A stretch of 64,000 nt of DNA from JANSWP01 sp041941305 (lineage in GTDB: Bacteria; Bacteroidota; Bacteroidia; Chitinophagales; Saprospiraceae). Below, in pieces: positions 17,038-24,587 of the stretch. The stretch lies in assembly GCA_041941305.1 (NCBI GenBank), contig JBGTQJ010000022.1, positions 1-64,000 of the forward strand, in the 5' to 3' direction. Positions within the stretch are counted from its first letter, which is position 1. Every line of letters begins with the position of its first letter. Under the pieces are notes generated by a model, which ran no database searches, was not told the origin of the DNA, and was given only the letters and a program-made list of their open reading frames with translations. The translations under genes were made by a program, and so were the position numbers.

Positions 17038-17305
17038 GAGATTGCCGATGTTATATCTGGGAGGGAAGTATTAATTATTTAAACCAAATAATTGGTTTGT
17101 CCATTACTTATTCCACATTTTTTATGCCAAATAGGCGATATTCATTTGTCTCGTCATTAAGGTGCCTCAGAAAAGCCTTTGCCTGGGTATTATCTATTTT
17201 CCAATAATTTCACGCTCACTTCCGTCTTCTCATTTTATCTCTAATTCTTTGTGTTTCAAGGTTATCTGAATTTGGGCTGGCTATTTTTCTTTTGTAGTGA
17301 ATGGC
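17038..17305. other. Upstream spacer of the 16974 gene
   Basis: No gene. From about 17261 it is a third copy of the micro-ORF region seen at 1258 and 15107. Confidence 0.5.
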
Positions 17306-17389
17306 TCAATTCCTCGGGTTAATGGTTGTTTGAGATGCAGTTTTGAAGTATTGCTTGAATTTGAATGGCTTGTGTAAATGTTGTATCAT
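17306..17389 (-). CDS. 27-codon micro-ORF, family member D
   Basis: ATG at 17389, TGA at 17308-17306. Starts MIQHLHKPFKFKQYF and ends INPRN; only one residue differs from member C. The element D boundary is 18 bp upstream, closer than in members A and C. Confidence 0.5.
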   Translation of the reverse strand: MIQHLHKPFKFKQYFKTASQTTINPRN

Positions 17390-17407
17390 AGTTATTGTTA
17401 ATTATTA

Positions 17408-17477
17408 GACTTGTTGCAAGATAAGTCTTGTCTCTATTGGGAAAAACAAGAAATTTTCAACGTCGTTTGATTGTTAT
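17408..17477 (-). promoter_or_regulatory. Promoter-like element D
   Basis: Minus-strand AACAATCAAACGACGTTG, AAA, ATTTCTTG, 23 bases, TATCTTGC. It is the most diverged of the five, but every spacing is conserved. It precedes micro-ORF D and the T9SS gene at 16974. Confidence 0.6.
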
Positions 17478-17650
17478 TAAACAATAACTAGCTTAACCTA
17501 TTGAAAAGTAGAACTTTACATTAATTTTTCGTTCTATTTTTATCATTTTCAATAGGAAACAAATTTTAGGGTAATGCATGCATTAAAAATTCATCAATTC
17601 CGCACAATTAATCCAAAATCGAACATTCCAGGTTTTCAAAAAAACATATC

Positions 17651-19096
17651 GTGAAGCAAAACAAACTTTTCCAAATACTTAAAAGTCTCAATTCCGAGGA
17701 GTGGAGATTGCTTCGAAAAACAGTGATATCGCCCTTGTATAATACCAATCCCACTATCCTTACTCTTTTCGAACAATTGCGGAAACAGTCCCCAAAACTG
17801 GATAGCTCTCAAAAAGGAAAAGAAAAGCTGTTTGAGCAATTATTTCCAGCTGAAGAATACAATGACCTGAAAATGAGGCGATTGTTTTTTGAGCTGACAA
17901 AAGTGGCAGAAACCTTATTAATACATTTACAACTCGAAAGAGACGATTTCCGCCGAAGTCAATTGCTTACAGAGGCTTATGGAGTACGCAATATTTACAG
18001 GTTATTTGAAAAAGAAACAGAATCCTTGTTGAAGGATTTGGAAAACCACCCGACAAAAAACGGAGACTATTATTTAAAAAAACTACAACTTAAAGAAGGG
18101 AAATATTTTCATCCACAACATAATAAATACAACATTGAAGACAATACACTTGAAGAATTGACAGACAGCCTGGATGGATATTTTGCAATGATGAAAATGC
18201 AATTGAACATTGCTCTGAAAGCGCAAATGAAGGTGTTAAAGAAAAATTACAAAATCCGTTTTTCCGCTGCACTGAATCAAAAAGTAAATACGGGGTTTTT
18301 AAAAGACAATCCGCTGTTTTCCTTATTTCAGGAGGCATTGGTGCTTTTGGAAGAAAAACAGGAACCGGACTTTGAAAAATACGAACAACTCTTGTTCGAT
18401 CAGCTTGAAAATTTGAGTAATGATGACCAACAGCTATTATTTTACAATGGCTTGAATTATGCCATTCGCCAATCCAATCACGGTGAAAAAGGTTTTTTCA
18501 AAGCAGTTTTCCGATGGTATCAACTGGGACTGGAGAAAAAACTGGTATTTCAAAATAACCAATTGACAGAAACTACTTTTGGAAATATCGTTTTATATGG
18601 ATGCCTGCAAAGTGCTTTTGAATGGGTTCATCATTTTATAGAAACTTACAGTCCTTATCTTAAAGAAGAAAACAGGGAAGAAGAGCGACTATTTAGCATG
18701 TTGTTGCTAAAATTTTATCAGGGCGATCACGAAACGCTCATTGCAGACATTTCCGATTATTCCTTTTCTACCCAATACATTTTAAGAACCCGTTCTCTGC
18801 TCATCCGAAGCTACTTTGAGTTGTTTCAAAAGGATTCCAATTACTACAAAATGCTCCATTCCGCTATTATATCTTTCGAAAATTATCTCTATAAAAATGA
18901 ACTGTTCACTGCCGATAAGATAGCATCCAATCTCAATTTGATTCGAACCTTAAAAGGTTTATCCAAAAGAATGCAGGAAGGAAAAAGAGATAGCCAACTT
19001 GTTGACTATCTGGTTAAACAAGTCAAAAGACGGAAAAGAATGGTTGGCAAACAATGGTTGCAGGAGAAATTACAATTAAAATTAAAATTAAAATGA
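17651..19096 (+). CDS. Conserved all-helical protein, 481 aa (paralogue of 60732 gene)
   Basis: No signal peptide. Almost entirely helical with many Leu/Phe/Tyr heptad-like positions, consistent with a TPR-like solenoid. It shares order and motifs with the 485-aa protein at 60732-62189: an N-terminal 'L.S.EW..L...V.SPLYN.N' block, a central YAIRQSNHGEKGF (YCIRQINRGEQSF in the other), and a late region with paired Tyr/Leu helices. Function unknown; the family seems to be lineage-typical (inference). The final residues QLKLKLK are encoded by the left arm of the terminator hairpin, so the C-terminus has merged with a repeat. Confidence 0.7.
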   Translation: MKQNKLFQILKSLNSEEWRLLRKTVISPLYNTNPTILTLFEQLRKQSPKLDSSQKGKEKLFEQLFPAEEYNDLKMRRLFFELTKVAETLLIHLQLERDDFRRSQLLTEAYGVRNIYRLFEKETESLLKDLENHPTKNGDYYLKKLQLKEGKYFHPQHNKYNIEDNTLEELTDSLDGYFAMMKMQLNIALKAQMKVLKKNYKIRFSAALNQKVNTGFLKDNPLFSLFQEALVLLEEKQEPDFEKYEQLLFDQLENLSNDDQQLLFYNGLNYAIRQSNHGEKGFFKAVFRWYQLGLEKKLVFQNNQLTETTFGNIVLYGCLQSAFEWVHHFIETYSPYLKEENREEERLFSMLLLKFYQGDHETLIADISDYSFSTQYILRTRSLLIRSYFELFQKDSNYYKMLHSAIISFENYLYKNELFTADKIASNLNLIRTLKGLSKRMQEGKRDSQLVDYLVKQVKRRKRMVGKQWLQEKLQLKLKLK

Positions 19097-19146
19097 AAAT
19101 GAAAATGAAAAACTAGCTCTTGGGCTATTTTCATTTTCATTTTAAT
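19087..19146 (+). terminator. AT-word hairpin terminator overlapping gene end
   Basis: ATTAAAATGAAAATGAAAA (19087-19105) and its exact complement (19128-19146) form a 19-bp stem. The left arm overlaps the stop codon of the 481-aa gene. It sits between convergent genes and can serve the small minus-strand gene at 19157 too. Confidence 0.75.
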
Positions 19147-19156
19147 TTCCATTAAC

Positions 19157-19282
19157 CTACCCTTGTCCCACCTCTTCAATAATAATCACATCTTCGCCAC
19201 CCTTTACCTGCTTCAATTGAATTAAAGAGATTTGGAAATTTTCAAATTTGGATACGGTAATTTTTTTAGCATTCTTTTTCAT
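19157..19282 (-). CDS. Double-glycine leader peptide, 41 aa
   Basis: ATG at 19282, TAG at 19159-19157. A Lys-rich leader (MKKNAKKITVSKFENF) ends in LKQVKGG, a double-glycine processing site. The short acidic core after it is EDVIIIEEVGQG. The leader matches the pattern of Bacteroidota GG-leader peptides, some of which are RiPP precursors (family knowledge). The core lacks Cys, so a lanthipeptide or disulfide product is unlikely; signalling or another modification is possible. No peptidase-transporter or modifying enzyme is seen in the window. The LytTR regulator at 19470-20231 lies just upstream on the same strand, as in peptide-sensing loci. Confidence 0.55.
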   Translation of the reverse strand: MKKNAKKITVSKFENFQISLIQLKQVKGGEDVIIIEEVGQG

Positions 19283-19469
19283 AACACAATAGGATTTGCG
19301 TGCCTCGTGATGACGAGACATCGGGTTTGAGAATGAGTTGAATTGGGTTGTTGGGTTTGATTATTTACATGACAAATCTATTGTAGAATGGAACGCTTCG
19401 TGGAGATTTGTGGTGAATGGTAGTGTGGGTGGGGAGAATGGGAAATAACTTTTGGTAAGAGGGGATGTC

Positions 19470-20231
19470 TCAATCCATTTTTCGAATCAAAGTTTCCAGT
19501 TCTTTACGTTTCGAACGACTAACCGGAATCTCAGTCTGATGAATCCTTAGCACACTATCATGGAAATCAATGGAATCAATACAGTCTATTTGCACGATGT
19601 ACTGGCGGTGGGTGCGGATGAATTGTTGAGATGGAAGCAGGGATTCAAATTTGCCGAGGGTAATTCTGGTAGTAAATTTTTGTTCGTGTATAGTGGTCGT
19701 TTCGCAATAATTGTCATCTGATTTGATATAGGCAATATCGTAGATGTGTACTTTGTGGTAGCAGCCCGATTTTTTGAAAAAAAAGCGATCTTTGGATAGG
19801 AAGTTTTCCGGGGTGGCTTCGCCTATTGTATTACTGACATTTTTACTTTTTATTAGAAAGGCTTTCTCAATAGCCAATTGAATAGCAGTTTGTAGTGTGA
19901 TTTTATCAATGGGTTTGACCAGATAGCCTATCAGATTAGATTGCTGTGCTGCTTTAAAAGTTTCCTCATCCTTTATGGAGGTGATGTACAAGATGGGGAT
20001 TTCGAGGTGTTTTATTTTTTGTCCAATCTCCACTCCTGTCAAGCTACCCTTGATGTCGATATCCATTAAAATCAAATCCGGATTTTTGCTAAAGATGACC
20101 TCCAGTGCTTCTGCGGAATTATCTACCCTTGCCAGAACATTGTAATTCAATTCGTCGAGCAACATTTCCAGTTCGAGTGCAAAGGAAAGATTGTCTTCTA
20201 CGATGAGTATGTTTAAATTGAAAGGGTTCAT
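19470..20231 (-). CDS. LytTR-family response regulator
   Basis: Residues 1-125 are a CheY-like receiver: ILIVEDN acidic pocket, the phosphorylatable Asp in LILMDIDIKG, the Thr/Ser of LYITSIKDEE and the Lys of YLVKPID. After a linker, residues ~150-253 are a LytTR DNA-binding domain (FFFKKSGCYHKVHIYDIAYIKSDDNYCETTT ... FIRTHRQYIVQ ... IPVSRSKRKELETLIRKM). It should control promoters in response to a sensor kinase. No kinase is adjacent; the nearest is the TPR histidine kinase at 24588-26963. It lies next to the GG-leader peptide gene and the AraC-type gene, so it is a candidate regulator of the repeated promoter element (inference). Confidence 0.9.
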   Translation of the reverse strand: MNPFNLNILIVEDNLSFALELEMLLDELNYNVLARVDNSAEALEVIFSKNPDLILMDIDIKGSLTGVEIGQKIKHLEIPILYITSIKDEETFKAAQQSNLIGYLVKPIDKITLQTAIQLAIEKAFLIKSKNVSNTIGEATPENFLSKDRFFFKKSGCYHKVHIYDIAYIKSDDNYCETTTIHEQKFTTRITLGKFESLLPSQQFIRTHRQYIVQIDCIDSIDFHDSVLRIHQTEIPVSRSKRKELETLIRKMD

Positions 20232-20680
20232 GGTGTTTTTGTTGTGTTCAGATATTTATAGGTTTAGGTTTGTCCGTTTGGGTAAATATAACTCTAAAGT
20301 CCTGCTTTTATCAAGTGTGCTTTTTACTTCATTTCCCTTAGCGTATTTCTAAAATTTTTACGAACTGAGAATCAATAGCTTATGGTTCCTGTGAAGAATC
20401 AATGAAGGCATTTATCGTGATAAATAACTGAATTGATTCAAAGCCAGGTTTACTTTAAAACGAAACAAGAAACTCAAAAAAACACCAAACAATTGCATCC
20501 ACAATAGATTGATAACCAAATTTTTATCCAAAAAAAATATAATAACAATCAAACAACGTTCAATATTTCTTTATAAAATTCTTTAAAATAGGTCATAGCT
20601 TGCGATTGAATAGTTCATAGATAAATAAGAATTAAGTGCTTGGACAAAAGCAATTAAGTAATGAGTAAATAACAAATCCA
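20232..20680. other. Divergent regulatory region
   Basis: Lies between the LytTR gene and the AraC-type gene. Holds element E at 20542-20615; no coding sequence. Confidence 0.6.
20542..20615 (+). promoter_or_regulatory. Promoter-like element E, upstream of AraC-type gene
   Basis: Plus-strand AACAATCAAACAACGTTC, AAT, ATTTCTTT, 23 bases, TAGCTTGC, then a TAGTT tail. The end of the element is 65 bp before the ATG at 20681, the same distance as element A to its micro-ORF. It is the only copy in this orientation and the only one in front of a recognisable regulator gene. Confidence 0.7.
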
Positions 20681-21025
20681 ATGATTCTAAACTACACAAA
20701 TCCAATGAAAGGAGACCATCTGGATTTCAAAACGCAACTTAAGCACCTCATTAAGGAAAATCTCCAGAACGAAGCGCTCAAGGTTGACTGGCTGGCAGTG
20801 CAGCTGCATTGTAGTGAGCGGCAACTATACAGGCTCGTAAAAAAACATACTGGAAAGACTGTCAATGAATATATCCGTGAAATAAGATTGGAAACTGCAA
20901 ATGCATTGCTGCAAGCCGACATTTATTCAGTCAAGGAAGTTGCTTATTTGGTTGGATACAACAAAACATCATGGTTTTCAAATTTGTATTTTCATCGATT
21001 CGGGAAAAGACCAAAAAACAAATAA
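20681..21025 (+). CDS. AraC-type HTH-only transcriptional regulator, 114 aa
   Basis: The whole protein is an AraC C-terminal domain with two helix-turn-helix motifs. The first is KVDWLAVQLHCSERQLYRLVKKHTG and the second SVKEVAYLVGYNKTSWFSNLYFHRFGKRP, joined by the usual TVNEYIREIRLETANALL helix. There is no sensor domain, so it may respond to partners or simply to its own level. It sits directly behind promoter-like element E, so self-control of the element's regulon is plausible (inference). The first possible start (20681) and an in-frame ATG at 20705 are both preceded by ACAAATCCA, so the start is uncertain by eight codons. Confidence 0.85.
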   Translation: MILNYTNPMKGDHLDFKTQLKHLIKENLQNEALKVDWLAVQLHCSERQLYRLVKKHTGKTVNEYIREIRLETANALLQADIYSVKEVAYLVGYNKTSWFSNLYFHRFGKRPKNK

Positions 21026-21383
21026 TACACTTCATTTTGGCAGAAATGGGGAGGTTTTTGGCAGAAACAAGGACTTTTAAACCCCAAAAAGTACCCATAT
21101 TTGAATGGTCGGGTTAATTCTCAAAAAACATCACACATATATTAAACTTAGCAGGACTAAAGGTCTGCTTTAGCCTTCGCAGAGTTTTTGGATAGCAAAG
21201 GAATACCTTATGTCACATTATGACAGCATCCAAAGGTATGTCTCGGAGGCAGTTAACTTCTGCTCACAACCGCCTTAGCTTATTGACTCGAATAAGAAAC
21301 CAAGATTAAGTAGGGATTTCTTTGCTCCTAATAACAATTAAGGTTCGGATTCAGGACATATTCACAGTCGGAAGTTTCTGCAT
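21026..21383. other. Intergenic spacer, nothing clear
   Basis: Short partly complementary words such as ATACCTT...AAGGTAT near 21210-21240, but no gene or repeat that I can support. Confidence 0.4.
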
Positions 21384-21551
21384 ATGCTTCCTCTATTTTT
21401 TGACTACATCGAAGATCACGAAAGACATCATTTTGAGCCTGACTCGGACTGCGATTTTTTAGAGTTCAAAGCCAAAATAAAAGAGGAGTGGGAAGCTTAT
21501 TTGAGTGAGAAGCCGTGGCTGATACCGACTGACTCGGAGGTTGATTCTTAA
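21384..21551 (+). CDS. Small acidic ORF, 55 aa
   Basis: ATG at 21384, TAA at 21549. The product (MLPLFFDYIEDHERHHFEPD ... KIKEEWEAYLSEKPWLIP) is strongly acidic, has a helix-like middle and no signal peptide. Amino-acid use looks protein-like, but there is no paralogue in the window to confirm it. It lies between the AraC-type gene and the YWTD protein on the same strand. Confidence 0.35.
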   Translation: MLPLFFDYIEDHERHHFEPDSDCDFLEFKAKIKEEWEAYLSEKPWLIPTDSEVDS

Positions 21552-21676
21552 CCTAATATTATCCCTTTCATGATTTATGGCTCGAACAGGACTTATTTAT
21601 CTTGAAAAATACACTATCCTTTGGCAGTACCGTGATATTTCTGCCAAATGACCATTGTGAAATTAAAACTAATGTT

Positions 21677-23845
21677 ATGAGACAATTTTACCATTTACCA
21701 TTTTTTTGTCGATTCATACAAATTTTAATTTTGTTCACAATTCTATTTTTTGCCGAAATAAATTCCATAAATGGGCAAAAAATGTATTGGTGCGAAGAAT
21801 TTAACCACATCAAAAGAGCGGATTTAGATGGCAGTAATATAGAAACTCTGATTTCACCACCTAATACAGAAGAACCTCAAGCGATTGCATTAACTGATAC
21901 AAAAATTTATTGGGTAAATGATTTTAATAATACTATAAAACGCGCAGATATAGATGGCAGTAATGTAGAACTATTGGTTACCGGTTTAAATAAACCAGTT
22001 GGAATTGCAATAGAAGGTACCAAAATGTACTGGACAGATCAAAATAACTCAAAGATACAACGCGCGGATTTGGACGGGAGTAATGTGGAAGATTTGGTTA
22101 CAACTGGGTTGGTTTTCCCACATGCTATTACGACAACGAGTTCAAAAATGTATTGGTCGGATGGCGGGACAGATAAAATCCAACGTGCGAATTTGGATGG
22201 AAGTGGTGTAGAAGATTTGGTTACAAATATAGAGTTTGCTTCTGGTCTTGCAATAAGCGGAACAAAAATGTACTGGACTGGCAATGGATCTGGTGGATCT
22301 GAAAAAATACAGCGTTCGGATTTGGACGGCAATAATGTTGAGGACATTATCACATCAGGTTTAAATGATCCCTTCGGATTGTATATTCATGGTCTAAAAA
22401 TGTTTTGGTGCGATGCAGCTGGAGGTAAAGTAAAAAAAGCTAACCTCGATGGAACTAATATTGAAGAATTGGTGACCGGTTTAAATTTACCAGTTTCTGT
22501 AGCTATTCCTCCATTTGACGATTGTTCCGGGGTTGTCCCACTGACCGCGAATACTGCAACACCTGGAGATACAAACGGAGCTACCCAATCTCTTGCTGGT
22601 TGTACCGGTAACGCAGACGATGATATTTGGTACACTTTTACTCCTGCCAACAGTGAAAATGTCACAATTTCAGTTATTCCTTCAGGGTCAGACCCTATTG
22701 ATGATATTGTTTTTCAGGTATATGACGGCAGTTGCGGTAGTTTGAACTCTTTGGCTTGTGTTGATGTTAAAATCGCAGGTGTATCCGAACACACTACTTT
22801 AGCATTGACGGCGAGTACTCAATATTTCGTTCGGGTTTATGATTTTTCAGGTACAGCGGCAAATGAGGGCGAATTTGATATTGACTTTATTTCAGCCCCC
22901 GAACCTGCAAATAATGAATGTGCCAATGCGGTAACACTTAATTCAGGTAGTCCGTCTGTTAACGGAGATAACCGAGGGGGCACCCAATCTTTGGTAGGTT
23001 GTACAGGTGATGCTGATGATGATGTTTGGTACACCTTTACAGCTTCTCTTAATGCGAATGCGACGATAACTGTTACTCCTTCCGGTTCTGTCCCCATTGA
23101 CGATATTGTTTTTCAGTTATATTCAGGTAGTTGTGGCAGTCTGACCTCTGTCGCCTGTATTGATGCTAAAATTGCAGGTTTTGCGGAATCCACGGTTCAG
23201 GCAGTCACTGCCGGAACCGACTATTTTGTTAGAGTCTATGATTTTGACAATGAAGGAATGAAAAGGGGAGAGTTTACCATTGATGTCAGTACCAATGTTT
23301 TTTTGCCTGTCGAACTGCTCAACTTCATAGCCAAACCCATCAACAAAAACGTCCAACTCACCTGGCAAACCGCCACCGAAATCAACAATCACGGCTTCGA
23401 AATTGAGCGCAGCCACGACGGACGCAACTGGCAAAAGCTGGGATTTGTAAAAGGGCAAGGCCTCAGCCAAACTCAACTATCCTATCAATATCTTGACCAA
23501 TTCCCGAGAAAGGGACTGAATTACTATCGCCTAAAGCAAGTGGACTTTGACGGAGCTTTCGAGTATTCGGATGTTCGAAGTGTGGAGTTTACGGACAGCC
23601 GTTTTTTGATTTCCGTCAGTCCCAATCCGACGCAGTCGGGTGAATTTACCCTGTATCTCCCCGAAAACGAGGCAACTGCCATTCAAATGACCCTGTATGA
23701 CTACACGGGTCGGACGCTACGACAAAGTCAAATTGAGAACTTACAGGCCAACATCAAGGTGTCAGATATGGAAAAGGGGATTTATTTGATTCGAGTGGAT
23801 ATGGATGGGAGGACGGCATGGGAGCGGGTGGTTGTTAATGAATGA
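21677..23845 (+). CDS. YWTD-propeller T9SS protein, about 722 aa
   Basis: The frame opens at 21602, but the ATG at 21677 starts a normal signal peptide (MRQFYHLPFFCRFIQILILFTILFF...NG). Residues ~33-285 hold six LDL-receptor class B-like blades (MYWCEE, IYWVND, MYWTDQ, MYWSDG, MYWTGN and MFWCDA, each followed by I.RADLDGSN.E.LV). This predicts a six-bladed propeller. Two PPC-like beta domains follow (DDDIWYTFTPA..., DDDVWYTFTAS...) with conserved Cys pairs. The C-terminus is the fibronectin-like LPVELLNFIAKPINKNVQLTWQTATEINNHGF module and a T9SS tail (SPNPTQSGEFTL ... GIYLIRVDMDGRTAWERVVVNE). A surface binding protein; ligand unknown. In-frame, the extended start would mask the signal peptide. 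Confidence 0.85.
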   Translation: MRQFYHLPFFCRFIQILILFTILFFAEINSINGQKMYWCEEFNHIKRADLDGSNIETLISPPNTEEPQAIALTDTKIYWVNDFNNTIKRADIDGSNVELLVTGLNKPVGIAIEGTKMYWTDQNNSKIQRADLDGSNVEDLVTTGLVFPHAITTTSSKMYWSDGGTDKIQRANLDGSGVEDLVTNIEFASGLAISGTKMYWTGNGSGGSEKIQRSDLDGNNVEDIITSGLNDPFGLYIHGLKMFWCDAAGGKVKKANLDGTNIEELVTGLNLPVSVAIPPFDDCSGVVPLTANTATPGDTNGATQSLAGCTGNADDDIWYTFTPANSENVTISVIPSGSDPIDDIVFQVYDGSCGSLNSLACVDVKIAGVSEHTTLALTASTQYFVRVYDFSGTAANEGEFDIDFISAPEPANNECANAVTLNSGSPSVNGDNRGGTQSLVGCTGDADDDVWYTFTASLNANATITVTPSGSVPIDDIVFQLYSGSCGSLTSVACIDAKIAGFAESTVQAVTAGTDYFVRVYDFDNEGMKRGEFTIDVSTNVFLPVELLNFIAKPINKNVQLTWQTATEINNHGFEIERSHDGRNWQKLGFVKGQGLSQTQLSYQYLDQFPRKGLNYYRLKQVDFDGAFEYSDVRSVEFTDSRFLISVSPNPTQSGEFTLYLPENEATAIQMTLYDYTGRTLRQSQIENLQANIKVSDMEKGIYLIRVDMDGRTAWERVVVNE

Positions 23846-24284
23846 TGAATGATGAGTGATGAATGTTCGTAGTTCTTCATTTTGTGTATAACAGTAGTTT
23901 TTGGGTAACTAGTGCATGAGGAATTAAGTTATGGATAGGTTATGGGAGCGTATTTTGTGCCTAACCAAGGCACGAGAAGTAAAGATAGCCAAAGCTACCT
24001 GAACGACGAGTAACGAAGGGTAGGTGCAAAAGAAGCCGCATTACCTGTTCAAAATTTAGTTCCTTAGGCACTAGCCGAGTTTTTTGTAACAAGTCGAGTC
24101 TCAAACATACTCTTAGAAATGGCTCGGAGGTCATTCCTGGTGGTGAGATACTGCCGCCCTATCCCTTTCAGGAGACGTGGCTGGCCAAGGAAAGAGACAC
24201 AGCTTTCTGCATCCCAGGTAAAACAATAACAAACCCAGCAAACCAGAAAAAAGCGATTAGATTAATAAATAAGGTATCATTATC

Positions 24285-24318
24285 GCCCTTGCTGCTTTGG
24301 GTCAGTGAGGGCTTTTTT
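24285..24318 (+). terminator. Rho-independent terminator without an upstream gene
   Basis: GCCCTTGCTG (24285-24294) pairs with CAGTGAGGGC (24303-24312) through ten pairs including two GU, followed by TTTTTT. On the plus strand the nearest protein gene ends 440 bp upstream. Confidence 0.65.
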
Positions 24319-24468
24319 CGGTTTCATTGGAAAATTTGGCTCATGGCTGGCAACTTGAAGTTGCCTTCCAAATTAAGCCAAAAATTTGCGAATAAGAATG
24401 AGCTTTTAAGTGATAGCTAGGAATGAAGAATTAATAAAGTGTACAGTTAAAGGAAATAATTTTTGTTG

Positions 24469-24529
24469 CTAAAAGGCTTTAAAAATTAGTGCATAGCCCA
24501 GCTACGGACTCATTTTTAAAGACTTTTAG
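24469..24529 (-). terminator. Inverted repeat beyond histidine kinase gene
   Basis: Arms 24469-24486 and 24512-24529 match in 17 of 18 positions, with a loop containing GCATAGCCCAGCTACGG. Position fits a terminator for the minus-strand gene ending at 24588. A related A/T arm plus GC core design occurs at 38145-38208. Confidence 0.6.
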
Positions 24530-24587
24530 AAGCAAAAAGGACGAGTTTAAATGTGTAATTTATTAGTTCTTCATTCCCTATTATGGA

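Larger units (their letters stand above)
23846..24587. other. 742-bp spacer with two hairpins, no protein gene
   Basis: Begins with GAATGAT word repeats (23838-23866). A terminator-like stem with T-tract at 24285-24318 follows no protein gene on the plus strand; the preceding ~200 nt are GC-richer than their surroundings and could be a small RNA. A second inverted repeat at 24469-24529 lies just beyond the kinase gene. Confidence 0.5.
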
